This document shows positions 36,784-51,100 of a DNA stretch of 64,000 nt, piece by piece. The notes under the pieces were generated by a model, which was given only the letters and a program-made list of their open reading frames with translations, searched no databases and was not told where the DNA came from. The translations under genes and the position numbers were made by a program. The DNA is taken from NCBI GenBank assembly GCA_040954595.2, contig CM082596.2, positions 7,068,001-7,132,000 of the forward strand, in the 5' to 3' direction. This DNA comes from Balanoglossus misakiensis (taxonomy: Eukaryota > Hemichordata). The stretch's first letter is position 1. The number at the start of each line of letters is the position of its first letter.

Positions 36784-38683
36784 ATTTGTAGCGAGTTTAA
36801 TAGACTAGCGTATTGTTTCGATGGCTCAGATGAAAGAAATCCCACAGGAGTAAGCCCAGGCCATTGTCTACTGGATTTTGTGGGGATTAAATGAACAAAT
36901 CCCACCCGAACAGTCTGCCCGTCTGGACAACAATCTGAAGCGTGTGGTGATGTGTACAAATGAACGTTATGGTTTCAAGCCCTGAATGGACTAATCAAGT
37001 TTTTCTAAGAAAGACTCGACAATGACATCAGTGAAATTTTACACCGTGATATCATATACAGGGTCCATTGTTTGGATGTGGTGTCTAAACCGGGTTTTAG
37101 TAAATTTAAATAATTTTGTTGATTACTTAATTTTCTTGCATCCATAGACATTAAAAACACGGTGTTAGAGTACACGCATTGCATCATAGATCCAGGAGCG
37201 AAAATCTTTCTCCAGGGTCTATGATTGCATTCACCAACTCTGACTGAGAACTAAAAGACCACACGCAAATCCTGTCCAAAACGATGAGGTCTCGACATTC
37301 ATTACATAGATTAAGTTCACGGTAATTAAGCACAAAGTACCGAGGTCTAAGCCCCAATGATTATCTCGCCATTCCTTGGCGAATAAGCCTCCTTCAATCA
37401 TGTCAGCCGGGCTTAGCCGTGGATAAGTCAACACGTACGCCCAGATGGTCTCTCGGACTTTCAATGAAAGACAAATTCTCCACATTGTTCAATAACATGT
37501 TGTAATGTAATATGGAACAAATTTCTCATCGTCACCATCCAGCTAATGCTCGATTATTTTGTAATTCCTGAAATGGCGTTTTCCTGGACCACGAATAAAG
37601 GGCCTTCAGATTCCACTGTATGTCAAGCTCGGTCATATTTTAATAAACTTTAACATATTTTCCAGGGTGGCGAAAATCATCGTTTGAATGTTTTGCAAGT
37701 ATGGTTTGAAGGAGAAAACGCAGGTTTACAGGAACAGACATCAGCTGCATGCTGCACTTATGCCATATGATAGAACGCCCAATATGAATCACGGTATAGG
37801 TGGGCCACCTATCCAAATTTACAGAAGTATTCTATAGGAAATGGGCACGCTACTTTTAATTTGGCGTTAAATATCTCCCATTTACTTTCTGACAACCTGC
37901 GATTGCTGCTCTTCAGAACATGGACCACACTTATTGTTCCCCAGAGAAAAGACCCAACACGAGAACATCAGTGAAGGCGCGAGGTAAATAATCACATTCT
38001 ATGCGGCCTATGCATACTAATAGAGACACATGTGCAGGTACGACCGGCAAAAATTCATTAAACAGACAGATTTGGCCAGATGCCATGAAGCGTGGCATGC
38101 TGTACTAGCTCCATGACCCAAATAAATACTTTGGAGAATACTGGTAAGTTAGAACATGGTGTATCTTTACATTCCGGAAAGATATAAGTTTTGTTCACGC
38201 ATGTTAGGATACATAGGACCGTATGTGTATAGTCAGCATTAACTTGAATTCAAGTCCGGACTAGAATTCATTGATTGCCAACGATAACAATGGCCGTCAC
38301 ACGCACATATAGGCCATATGTTGACAAGCGGAGCACTGGGTATATTAGCATGCTGCTTGGAGAACATGTAGATCAACAAATTACATTTGGTACACAGAAC
38401 AAAAATACTGGTAATCTGGAAATAAAGGCAAAGGTATGGTGCGCGCGCGGGCTGTGGGGAACTATCCGAAACGATAGAGGGCGCTGGTCGTCCGCGCTTC
38501 GGAACGCAATGCGCGTTCGTGGGGGCTTCCTTGGCAACCCCAGGTTCCAGTCGCGTTCCAGGCCACGTTCTATTTTCTTCTGCAAAACAAAGATGGACTA
38601 TCGTGGTATCAGAGACGAAGACACGTAAAAGGCAAAGCGAAACCAGACTTTATCTCACGCTGTCGACCGGCAGATAACGAAAC
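36784..38683. other. Intergenic stretch between Ly6 B and the WD40 gene
   Basis: About 1.9 kb. It contains ATTAAA/AATAAA candidates (for example 37594-37599), a short hairpin near 37181-37230, a family 4 repeat (38244-38340) and a CpG-rich patch at about 38430-38580 that is the likely promoter of the WD40 gene. A half X-box, TTGGCAACC, lies near 38531-38539. Confidence 0.5.
38244..38340 (+). repeat. Interspersed repeat, family 4, copy 2
   Basis: TTGAATTCAAGTCCGGACTA then AGAATTC, a spacer with ACAATGGCCGT, then ATATGTTGACAAGCGG and GCACTGGG. It sits just upstream of the WD40 gene. Its translation in one frame resembles that of copy 1 (ITMxVT ... YVDKxxTG). Confidence 0.75.
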
Positions 38684-41600
38684 ATGACGTCAGAGAACTC
38701 ACCAAGGAAAGGGTCTGGGGTTCAGTACACCGCCCCGGATGTCAAGTTCGCTGATGATGTCAAGGACAGGTAGAATGCTATAATCAATACAATTTTTGAC
38801 GAACAGTGGTGGCGGGGGGGGGGGGGGTCGTCAACTCTCTAACTTTTGACGCTTTAATGGTTATAGCCGCAAAAAGGAATTCAGTATCTTCAAGTTGGCC
38901 AGTTTTAAAAGTTTTTTAAAATTACCCTCTCGGTCAGTTGATACGGAATAGGTTTCTACACGCAACGTGCTTTCATCTTTTGTTAATAGAATAAATCATA
39001 ACAACCGAAACAAACGGTTTGCAGAATCAGATTTTCGCGAAGCCAGTTTTTGTAATGTTACCCGCACGAAGTGTACACCGTTTCTTCTGTTTGTTTAGGC
39101 CATTGTCCTAGATACCGCCAATTTACGGCCAGCATTTGAAAAAAAGACACCGTTTTGCTGGCAATCGGCCGTTACGTAAACGGCGATAAAATTTAATCGC
39201 TTGACCAAAGCGAAAATAAAACCTGTTATTAAACATACCGTGTCCCAATGACCGGAAGGCTTGCAAGGGGGGTATTACCAGCACCTTCGTTTTACTGCAC
39301 AACCACAAGCTAGTCATCAGAATAAAGGTTTCTGTGTAATTATCGAGATTTCGTTGTCCGAGAGCTCGTTAACAACGACGTTTCTTGGCCCGTGGATATA
39401 TCCGCCCCTACGCGGGGTAGATTGTTAAACAGCCCGGGATGGCTCAAACCTCAAACGCCTCAACTACACCGAAATGTCATATCAGACAATTATTAACAAA
39501 ATTGGTACGTACATACGTTTATTGGTATCGCAAGAAACTGATTTTTAGACAAACACCTCCATTGGAATAACATTGATGCGAGTTCGTTTTAATTTCACTT
39601 TTCATCGGTTTCTGCCAGATCTGGGGAGGTAGGCGTCTCCAATTCGCGGAGAAAGTTGATGAAGCAGATGGACAGTGACCGCCGCAAGAGTCTTTACCTT
39701 CAAGCGCCGTCCCTGGCCAGTCTGGGCTCGTTCCACAATGGTGAAATGAGCCAATCGCCGAGCGTCTATAGAAGGGTAAGCAAAATTGGATTCGTGACGG
39801 TTTCACTACACGTCACACACACAGATCTGACGAATTTGATCATATCCAAGCACGTGTATTATGTCACTGCATATGAACACAACACCTTTCTTACGCTGAC
39901 CTGACAGGGTATCCTCACGTGCTGGTGGCCATAGCAACCGTTCTGGCATCTATTTACAACTTGCGGCAGCCAACATGCTTGTTTAATTGTGTGTGTGTGT
40001 GTGTGGGGGGGGGGGGGTAGAATCCCACATATATCTATGTGGAAGACATTCAGATATAATCTAAGTTTGAATTTTAACAGATAATGAGTTCTTCTAATTT
40101 CACTGATTCATAATCGTAATCAAGTCAATGGGCCTTTGATATTGTTTTTTTTTCGTCCAAAAGTGGGACATTGCTGAAAAGTGCACACGCCGAACTTTTC
40201 CCCAACAAAAATCCATCCGACTGGTGATGCGTGCGTGGAATGCATGGAAAACTGCTATCCGCGAGTTTTTAGGGAGGGGTGATTTCGCATAGTACGTTTG
40301 TTTTCCTTCACTAACACATAATAGATGCAGACTGAGACGGTGTTCTCCTAACACTGCGTTTGCTGTGATACTTTTCGTGGTGCTGACAAGTTTTTCCATC
40401 AACTTTTTCAGTACATGAGGTCCACTCTAAGCGGAATATTTTCTAGGCTTCTCACATGAAAGGCGTGGGGCCTTGTTTAAGCGGTTGTTGTATAGAAATC
40501 GATATTATAGCACCGGGTCAATAGAAGTTGGATGGGGGTACAGTGGTTGCTAGTGAAAACAGAGTAATGAATAGTTGATGGTGGTGGCACGAGACGGAAG
40601 TTGAGAAATAGCGTCCGGCCACGGGAGTTTGACCCAGTATCGCAGTACGGAGAAACGAATGGCGGAAAAGTGTTCCGATTATTCGATTTGTCTCATAAGG
40701 AATGACTAAGTGAAAGTTGGTCCGACAGAACAGCTTCCCAAGCCAAACGGTTGGGCTGGCTATAGTGTGTGTGTCGCACTGCCAAGCCCAACACTAACGA
40801 ATAACACACAGACATCTAATATTATGTACAGGCCTCCAAAACAGCTTCCGTAGACAAGCTCAAAGTACCGAAGGAGACAACGTCAACCAAACCAGCGGCG
40901 AGACTCGAGGACGAGATGAACAACGATCATCTACAGAAGTTGCAGAGTATATTTGAGGTGGGTTTTTTAATGTTATTGGTGTTCTTTATTTCCCCCTTTA
41001 TTTCTGATAAAATTGACTGCTCGACAAGCAAAACTTGACAGCGGCTTGTACAAAATTACGCCCCCAAGGGGGAATGAGGGCATGGACATTGGTCTTGCTG
41101 TATACTAAAATCGTTAAATTAATAAGTCTAATTCTGAAATATGAAATATGAAAGACCGCTTATCACAAAACTAATTGAAAACAACTTAAAATAGATAACT
41201 GCAGGTGCCACATGCATGTATGTCAAGTTATAGGTGTCAGTTGCTCGAGTTTTGGTTCACGAAGATCATTTATGTGGAATGCGGGTGTCTATCACCGGTC
41301 AAAATTGTAACATTTTAAATCTCTTAATCACTAATACAGAGAAATAATCAGCCCGCATTATCAAAATGATAAATATGCTAATTAGAATCAACGGGTATCG
41401 GGGCGTATTGTGCCGATCATCCATTTTTGTTTACCACCAAGAAACATAAAAAATTTAAACATCCCCTGTCTTACAAAAGGGCGCAGGATCGTTAAAATCG
41501 ATACGTGTCCCATTGTATTGGACCTTAATCTAACTTCAATTGATCACCACAGTTATTTTGTTAAGGCGGGTCAGTGTATTCACCTTAGAAGGTGGGTGGT

Positions 41601-44600
41601 ACCTCTACCGATTGGCCAACATTTCTGCCAATGTTTACATATGGGGAATCGACGCCAACCACCAGGATATTGATGGTGGCTTTATCTCTGTCTGCTACAG
41701 GAGGCCGACGAGGATGGCGGTGGCGGTTTGGATATCGATGAATTTCGTCAAGCTATGAAGAAAACCATGGGGGCTGGCCAGGTGAGCGATGTAACATTAT
41801 GAAGTGACCAAACATAATTTTATAGAAACCTATACGGCAATCACACACGTGTTTGACAAAGTCACTTGGGGAAATGAAATTGAAAATAAATATTACTAGT
41901 ATCTATCAACTTAGTCATATTGAAATAATTAATGTAATGGCCCCGTTATTGTTAGTACTGTCAGATTCATAGACACCCCTGAAAAAGTCCCGTGGCAACT
42001 ACGAAAATCTAGAATTGTTGATACATCGTACTTCCTATCATTTGTGATAATTTATCTTGTCAATCTTTTATATCACGCCCTTACCAATGGACGATAGGAT
42101 GAAGACGTAAGTTTGTGATAAACATCTGGGCGATTCCGTCACAAATTCTTGTGATTAAACCCTGACCTTTAACCTTGTTTGCAGTGGATTTCTCCCTTTC
42201 ACATTCTATGCGTTCTTCGAGCATCGTGTTTTGAGATAACACGCTTTTATTTACAATCCACAACCTTCCCCTGTCTATCACTTGTAACTTATTGTCATGT
42301 CGTGTACTACCAGTTCATGCCCACTTCTCTTTGCCACGCCTATTGCATTATTAGTCATCTGTGTTAATGGTTTTGTTTTAAATCAATCTTTGCCCTAAAT
42401 TGAAGTGTTGATTAAATTAAACTCTGCTGAGCTTTATACATCTAACCTTTCGACCTGGCCAATTGTTGGAGTAAGATTCGTGACTTGCGACGATGAAAAA
42501 TTGCAAACGTTGTCAATAATTTGTTCTGAACTGAACTTGACGTTTATGTAAATTCGCCTGACAGGTTGATGATCGGCAGCTGGCGATTGTCTTCATGAAA
42601 GTCGACGCAAACTGTGACGGCACTGTTGATTGGGTAAGTACATAAATGGGTTCATCCTAAATCATAAATTTGCAAGAGGGCTTTACCAAACGGAAGATGT
42701 TATAATCAAATTCAAGAGATAACCTTTCAACCTAAGAGTGAGTTATCAAGAGATAACGTTGCAAGAGGGGGCTACCGGGAGCCCAATCCCACCCAAACAC
42801 AATGCATGATGAAACTATGGAATGTGAAAAAAAAAACATATCATATTATAGACTTGATTGCAGGAAACCTAATAATTTTAGACTATCTGCGGAAATTTAT
42901 AATTTACATCTTTATATCTTGCCCAGGATGAATATTTATCGTACATGCTGTTGGAATACCAGGAACGTGACCTTATGAATAATTTATTCAAAGATGTAAG
43001 TTGCTGCTTATCATAAATTATGTGCATTTTTATGCGTTTCAAATTTATACCAACTCCCCAAAGCCACAAATCTACCCGTTAAGTCAGAATCTATTTAGTT
43101 TCAAGTTTCAATATATATTATGGGCCTAGTTCAATATCAATATCCCATGTCTACCGCGTCTATATGATTGTTGGCGTCACTTGCGACCAGTCTTCGCGGA
43201 AAATGTCAAAAATGTACCTAATGATTCTGATTGACACTCGCCATACATCCATACATATTAAAAACTAAGTTTGCTTCTTGTTTTTTTAAACATTCCTTTC
43301 ATTATATGACAGGGGAACATGAGCGAATTTTTATCGCAATTTTTATTTTAAACTGATCGTCTTTGCTTTACTTCTGTCACTTTTCTATCGCATTGATCAT
43401 TGACAGTTCGTAAGTACTTGCGTTTTTGCTATTAGAAATGCACTGTTTGGTTTGTGTGTTGTTGCCCACACTTTAGGATTCAAGTTGCCCCATGGCTGGC
43501 TGTGTTCATGTTTTCAGTTTTTTTGTCTCAAATATTAACATAGTCGTTTACATATAACGCTCACTGTTTCATGGAATTCAAGTGTTAAGGTACTATTATC
43601 AGTGGTTATGACTAACGATAACAGACTATGGTCTTAATCCCATAACCCCAATACACAGCGTATACATGTTCTTGTTGTTGGGTTTTTTAAACTGGGGACA
43701 ATGAACTCTGGGAGATGCCGTTTATGTCATGTCTCTGGTTTCAAAATTTCAAATCTGGACTGTATTTGGGGTCTGCCAAGCGAGAAAACGCAGGAGAGGT
43801 TCCTCACGGACAATAATAACCTATTGGTATACATTTGCATTTCTGTTTCCATAGGTACCGTTTCCAAAGCCGTTGAAAGAAATCACAAGGTAGGAAATTA
43901 TTTCTGATAGACAACAAAGAAATCGCACTGTCCAAAACTTGTATTTGGGAAATGTGGACTCCAAGTAACATCGATGAAAACAACGCCTATTGAATTTTCC
44001 ATTTAAAATAGAAATAAAGTCCCAGGTGCTCATACTTAAGTAATATGCTAATTATTTCAATATTGGGCGTTATCATCATTCATAAGTACATCTGTACACT
44101 AAGATATAGCGTCTTTAAAGAACTATAGTGTTTAACCCACATTACTTATGCTCAATACAATGCGTCCTTAAAGAACTGTTTAACCGTATATACGACCACT
44201 CTGGTTCAAACCTATGTTTACTATGACATCTTTGGAGCACACAGAGGGAACTAGATATGCAAATATTAAGAAACTCCTCTTTTTACAAAATTCTGTAGCA
44301 CTCATCGCGACATGATAAGCAGTGTCAAGTTCATGCCAACAATCACCCATCGCCATGGCAGCGTGGCGGACGAATCGGACCATTCCGTCGGACGGTACAT
44401 CTCCGTCAGCAAGGAAGGGGTCGTCAACTTCTGGACCCTCGATATGAACAATCTCAGATCTATCACGGTAAGATATGACACCCGTGGCAATCGCAGGAAG
44501 TTGTCGCCATTTTTTTTTTCGGACCGAAATTTTGAAATCGAGCCTATAGTTTCTTCTTGTGCCTTTAGCGGTAACAACGTGAGAATCTTCAATTGGCCTA

Positions 44601-47600
44601 AATGGGATGATTTAATGTTATATTTTCAGATGGAACAACCACGTGACAAAGTCAAGCCTATGTGGATAACGGACATGGTGTGCATGCCGAATATCAATAT
44701 GATCGCAATGTCGTCGACAGAAAGAGATTTATGTAAGTTGCTGATCATTTTCAGGTCGCCCAAACACAGGACAAGTTTCATCGACAATACCTGCAGATAT
44801 TATGGCAGTGTTGACAGTTCAGACGACATCGTTCCTCAGTATTGAGTTCCCTTGTGTCACATGCCTGACAAATTTTCGAACTTCTGTTTCATTATTCGTT
44901 ATCGTTACCCTAATTTTAACCTCATTCACCGTTCGATACAGGTTTTTATGACGTGAACGCCAGTAAGTTCGACAAAGTTTTCCAAGTATCCGGGATGGAA
45001 CACGCTGCTCTCTGTATGGACTATTGGTGAGCTGATACGCTTACTTCTTTTTCGCTCTTACAGGGTCTAAGCTTCTATACGAAAAATCTCAAATTGGCCA
45101 CAATTTTATCTTGACATAAAAAGTTTATGAGAAACTCGTATCGTTTAATGACAGTAAATGATACTGCAATAGCCCTAATTAATTAATCCACAAATGTTAT
45201 CAGCAACTAACATACACCGACTTACGTTACCCAACGACCTATGTTTCATGATTTTACAGAAAACTTAATACTCTGTTCTGTTAACCAACGTTACCAAGAA
45301 ACACTCACTGCAGAGAAAATGGCGACCAATATCACAGACTTTTATATTTACTCGTCTTTCTTTCTTTTTCCTTTCAAATTAGGTATGACGTCAAGAATAT
45401 GAACAACGCGGTTTTGTCATTTGGCGATGCCGGTGGCAATGTTTGTGTGTTTGTGTTTACGGAAGCACTTGGATCGGCTTTGTTTGGTTCCCAGAATGCC
45501 AAGGGAGGTAAGTGGTGGAGGATTGTTATATCTACGACTTTCACTTCAATCAAGTGTTCAATAATTTTAAAGGGGGAATGCTGGTCGGATTCCATTCGAA
45601 TAAGTATCAATTAAACAACTCACTATGCAAACCAGATGCTAGAAGTCATGTTCTCGCTTAATATTTCAATCATTTCCTGTAACAAATCATATTTTACAAA
45701 TTTCATTTTCAGTTGGTTGTAGGAGAGTGCCATTTCATGAAATATTGAAAGGGGCTGTCAAGGGAATACGTGCTGTTCGATATTTGGTAAGTCACGTGAT
45801 ATCAACGTCCATTCGATGCAAGTAGTCGACTTAGCGCAATCAGCGAAATTAAACTCAACTTTCATTCTGAAATCTATTTGTCGAAACAACCTCTGACTCA
45901 GCTTGATAGTACTTCTTGCCTAACGTTTGGACACCTGACTTGTGTTTCCAGTTCGTCCACGAAGACTGGGTCAGAAAGGTGCAGTACTGTCACAACCTGC
46001 ATTCTGTTATTTCATGTGCCACCACCTCAGAAAACTCCATGTTCATAGGCGGCGTGGAAAGAAAGAAGACGTGAGTATAGTCATGTACCTTGTTCAGCAT
46101 GTTTTGACTTGAAAATCTGAAATGTGGCCTTTCTATCCCTGAAGTTTGGTTTTTCCATTATTATTAAGATGAAAAAGAAAGTTATTCACAATTTCACTTC
46201 CATGTGAAAACCATGGATTTATCGCCTATACATATTGGGTTTATCAATATAAAAACATTATGATAACTGAGACAAGCTTTATACCCCTCACGAATATATT
46301 GAGAAAGTTATATGTATACGCGTGCGTGCGTGCGTAAATGAACCAGCTTATTGACAAATGTGCCTCTTTTTCAGTGGTTCTGTTTTCAAAATTCGAAAGG
46401 GGCTTCAGTGTTTTGAATATTCCAAAGAATGGAACGTTATCGGTGAGTTTATCAGAATTCTATTATGTGGTGTTTGTATAATTAAACCCTATTCGTATAT
46501 GCACGACTCGTTGTCTTCAAATGATCGGGAAGCATTGTCGATGGCACTTAAAGATTCTTGTGTACATTCGCAGTGACGGGCGGCATGGACAGGACGGTGC
46601 GTCTGTGGAACCCCTACGTCACTACAAAGAGTACAGCCGTTCTCAAGGGTCACAACTCGGCCATTATGCACATCGTACTGAACGGGAACAACGGACAGAT
46701 CATCAGTGTGGCTAAAGAAAAAGTAGGCCTATTTGAAGATCACATGTTCATTCATGTTCATGTTGTCAAACCTGTGCTAGCTGGACCGGTTGTGCGTGTT
46801 GGACACCTGTCTGCTGACTAAATACTAGTACTCATTGTGTCTCGGACTGTTAACTGTTCGTATGTCTGCACCGATGTTAGAGTAATGTTATCTATATTTA
46901 ATGCTTTTGCTTACTAAATACAGTTTTTGTTACCTGGCCAACTGCACCACCACTGTAAAAACTGACAATGTTAATGTATAAGTTATGATCACACTTTTAA
47001 CTCAGCGTAACGTTAACATGTTCTGGACAGGGTTGTTGTTGGCAATGGTGGTAATATTACAACAACTTTCTTGCTGTACATTGATTTTTTTTACATGTTT
47101 GTTTCACAATTAAAGCAAATCAAAGTATGGGATATGAGAGATCAGACGTGTCTGCAGACGGTTGCCGGTAGAAACATCCACATGGGTCCGCACCTGATAA
47201 ACACCATATTCTACAACACCAGGAATGGTTCGCTCATACTTGGAACAAATATGGTAAGAAATGCACATTCTTGTGTCATGAAACCAGCGGGGCTTTGAAG
47301 AATCGCCACAGAAATGAGGTTACCAAATGATATATACGAGTTTTAGAATGATTATCGAAAACTCAAGTGACACAATGTGACAATTATCGTAAATTACAAA
47401 AATTACATTCGACAGATGGTACATGTATATCACAGATTCATCGTATTAGCATCCTTAGACTTACGATCAAATTTAACCTTGCGTTTGTTTCTCATTTCTC
47501 GTTTGTACTTTCATAAAAAAATTAACTACAGCTGGCTATTTTTGAACGGAAAGCCGAGGAAGGCGAAGTTGGGGAACCCACGTCCCACAACAAGTCCGTC

Positions 47601-48128
47601 ACGCATGCGCTCTACAACAACCTGTTCAACCAGGTGGTGAGCGCGGCGGACGATTCCATTGTGAGCGTGTGGGACCTGGACACCGGCACGAAGACGATTC
47701 AGTTCACGGCGCATAAGACCGTGGAGAGAGGGGTTGAAAGGAACGTGGAGATCACGGCCATGACCTTTGACCCCAGCAAGAGGCGGCTTTTCACCGGGGC
47801 GAGGGACGGCACCGTGAAAGTGTGGAATTTCAACAACGGAGCGTGCTTGCGGGAACTTGAAATCTTCGATAATCTTGAGGTTAGCGTTGCGGGCTATTTC
47901 TGGTATTCTAATAATAGTATGCTAATTCATTTTCAGCAGATGGAAACTGGATGTTCTGTCACAGTGGTAAAACTCTCTGAGAAATTCAATGAAAATGCGA
48001 CTTCTATACTTTTTAAACTTCACACGTACGTGTTGTTTCTTGGTATAGGTGACGGGGATAGTGTGTCCTAGATCGAAGATTGTGACCACAGGATGGAACA
48101 GACGACTGACCATGTACATGTAAGTTGA

Positions 48129-48190
<62 letters not shown>

Positions 48191-51100
48191 ATATCATGAC
48201 TGTCATAGAGTTGGTTAATATAATTCACATGTAAAAACCTATAGATATTCATTATTGTACCATTTATTACATTTCAGAGACTTGCAAGACGACGACGAGT
48301 GTCGCCAGTGGCCGATACGACACAAAGACGACATTCTCTCGCTGGCCAGTTACGGACCCAGTCACCTGGCAACGTCCTCTTACGACGGTGACATCATCAT
48401 CTGGTCCCTGGAGACGGGTCACGTGCTGTCGCGGGTGAACGCCATGGAAGGCACCAAGCCGCAGACGGACCGCCTGAACTCGCCCGTGACCCCGGCCAGA
48501 CCGATGGGCAGGGACAAGAGCGCGTCCACCGTCTCCGAGAGAGATCAGAATAAATCCGAGAACAAGCCCAGCAGCTCCAGTGTGGAGGAATCATCGAACG
48601 CCACGGGAGCAAAGCGCCCACAGCAGGACGGCGAACCCACCGCCAAAGAATCGTCCAAGAACCTCTCCAAGGAGACCCTCAAAGACAAGTCGACGTCGAC
48701 ACTGCCTGCGATCAACAATCAGGGACAACTGGTGGCCTCGGAACCGCCGACGGAGCACGGCGACGACGACGGCGGCGTCTCGCGGAAGTCCGCAGGGAGC
48801 GGCAGCTTCGCGGAGAGGCCGAAAAGCGGACCCCATCAATTCTATCACATCCATTCTAAAAGCTATGCGGAATTCCAGCGTAAGCACGAAGCTTCCGTCG
48901 ACAAGGCAAGGCGTTTTCTTAAACTCTTACTTTACACCATTCTTCACATTTACATATAGGATAACTAGCAAAAGCATAATCATCATCTCAACAACTTATT
49001 TACGGAATATACTAGTAAATAAAGTTCACCACTGGCTATCAAAGTGAATGGCCATGGCTTTAAGTACAACGCGCAAAAATGAAGCAGTTAATCACAGCGT
49101 CCTGTTTAAGTTATTAACCCCATATTCATGACAAAACATCTCTTAGTATACAAAGCGTATGTTAATATGGAATGCTTGCGAAAAAATAACTTTCTTGAAG
49201 CTATCCGAGTCTAAAACTCATGCACGCATGGTCAATATTCTAAGTACCAGTATGAATTCTACACTTGGCATTGCCTATATACGGTTATCCATCATTGAGT
49301 TGGTGATCGTATGAACTTTTCCACAGACTATGACGCGATCAAAGACTAATTCTCCGATTGTTGTTTTTCTGTTTTCCACGACAGATTATTTTTCTGCAGG
49401 CAAGGGAACAGGACAAGGAGACGGCCACCCTTCTGGCGTCCGGCGCCGAGGGGTGGGTGCGCGCCTGGTCGGTGGACCACAAGGGAGGCTTGCTGGGCCA
49501 GTTCCTCGCCACGACGCGCAAAAACGAATCGGTGCTCGCCATGACGACGGACTCCCAAAACCAAATCCTGATCACCGGTGATACCATGGGCTACATCATG
49601 GTAAGTATTCGCATTGTCTGTCAGCTTTTTCAAACAAGTCAAAGTAGACAGTGTTGGTCCTTAAGCTCGAAGTTTAGAGTTTCAAAATGTGCACTGCCGT
49701 TCGCGTTAAGAAGAAAAAAAGTCACTACACAGACAATCACTGCTTTTTCCGCGTTAGACGCAAAGCTTTCCGGTAGCAACATCGACCTTATCTTAAATAT
49801 TTCGCAGCTATGCACGCTGTTGCAACAGTGATCACGTTCGCTATGAATACATGTAAATCTAATTACTTCTTTTCCATGGTTTGAAGAAGTACATGTATTT
49901 TCAGTGACGTTGTTTTTTGCTTTTACTTTCACAATCTATTACATAAATGTCCCCATCCCTTGCGCTAAATCTCGCCTATTTTTTCTCTCTCTCTCTCTCG
50001 CCTAGGTTTGGGACATAAGCGACTACTGCATCAAAAAGGGCACCGGGCCGCAGGTCGACAACACAAAACTCCACGAGCGCTTTCCCTACCTGAGACCGGA
50101 CGGGCTCATGACGCTGCGCAACCGCTTCCTGGCCAAGACCAGGCCGCAGAACCTGCCCAGGCCGCCGCCGCAGACCAACCCGGAGGAGACCCTCCGGGAG
50201 CCGTTGAAACTGAACGCGTACCGAGCTCACCTTGAAGCCGTCACCTTTGTCGAGTACGCCGAGGAGAAGGAGCTGATCATCACGTCGAGTACAGACTGCT
50301 CCGTCAGACTTTGGACGCTGTGTGGCCGATACATCGGTATGTTCATACAGTCAGCAGACTTTCCTACACATGACTGATCCGTACTGCAACGAAAACAAAA
50401 CGCACATCACTCTATTTGTACAAAAACCTTTGGAAAATACAAGCTCGAATATGCCAAAAGGTGGAATTTAACAAAATTCTGCTTAGATATTGAAAAATCA
50501 CGGGTCAGATGGAGTATTGAAATTGAGATGTGTGGATTTTAGGACGAATATACATTAAATGGTACAAGACTGTCTGAATCAAGAGATGGGATATGGGTTT
50601 CTACCCAAAGAAACTTTCTCTTTGCACGTTTTTCCTTCCCATCGCCTTCATCTGGTTACGTAAAGGCACACACCCTCAGTGCCAGTGGGCAAAACCATGA
50701 AAACCTAAATAGCGTATAATGCCATAGTCAAATTTCATGTTCATGTATTAATCATGCAAAGCTACTCTCCATTCACCAGGAACGTTTGGACAGAAAAGTG
50801 GGTGGGAGAAATTACCTGACGTCATCATCCCAGAGAAAGTTCCCAGGAAGCTTCCAGGTGACGTGAAACGCGTGGCTTCTGCGATCACCCTCAAGGTGCT
50901 GAACGGAGGTTCAAGACCGCGCTGGAAGTAAGTTGTATACACGATCACCAGGTGGCACTCATGCCTAAAAATACAAAAGCAGATTTTTATCAGTGGAAGG
51001 AAAATTTTCATTCCACAGAGAGGGGTAGAATAATGTTTTGTTATATAGTGAATCAACGTTCGACCACACACAAATTCCATCCCACTTGCAGACACGAGAA

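Noticed and set aside
38684-38691. TGACGTCA overlapping the WD40-gene start codon as a CRE
   Set aside because: TGACGTCA occurs several times in the window, including inside exons; overlap with the ATG is not good evidence for a promoter.
47922-48252. Antisense ORFs with poly-Met or poly-Asp runs
   Set aside because: They are translations of the ATC microsatellite at 48130-48190 within a WD40-gene intron.
48906-48959. WD40-gene exon continuing to a stop near 48959
   Set aside because: The WD40 fold and frame resume at 49400, so a GC donor at 48906 explains the data better than a premature end.
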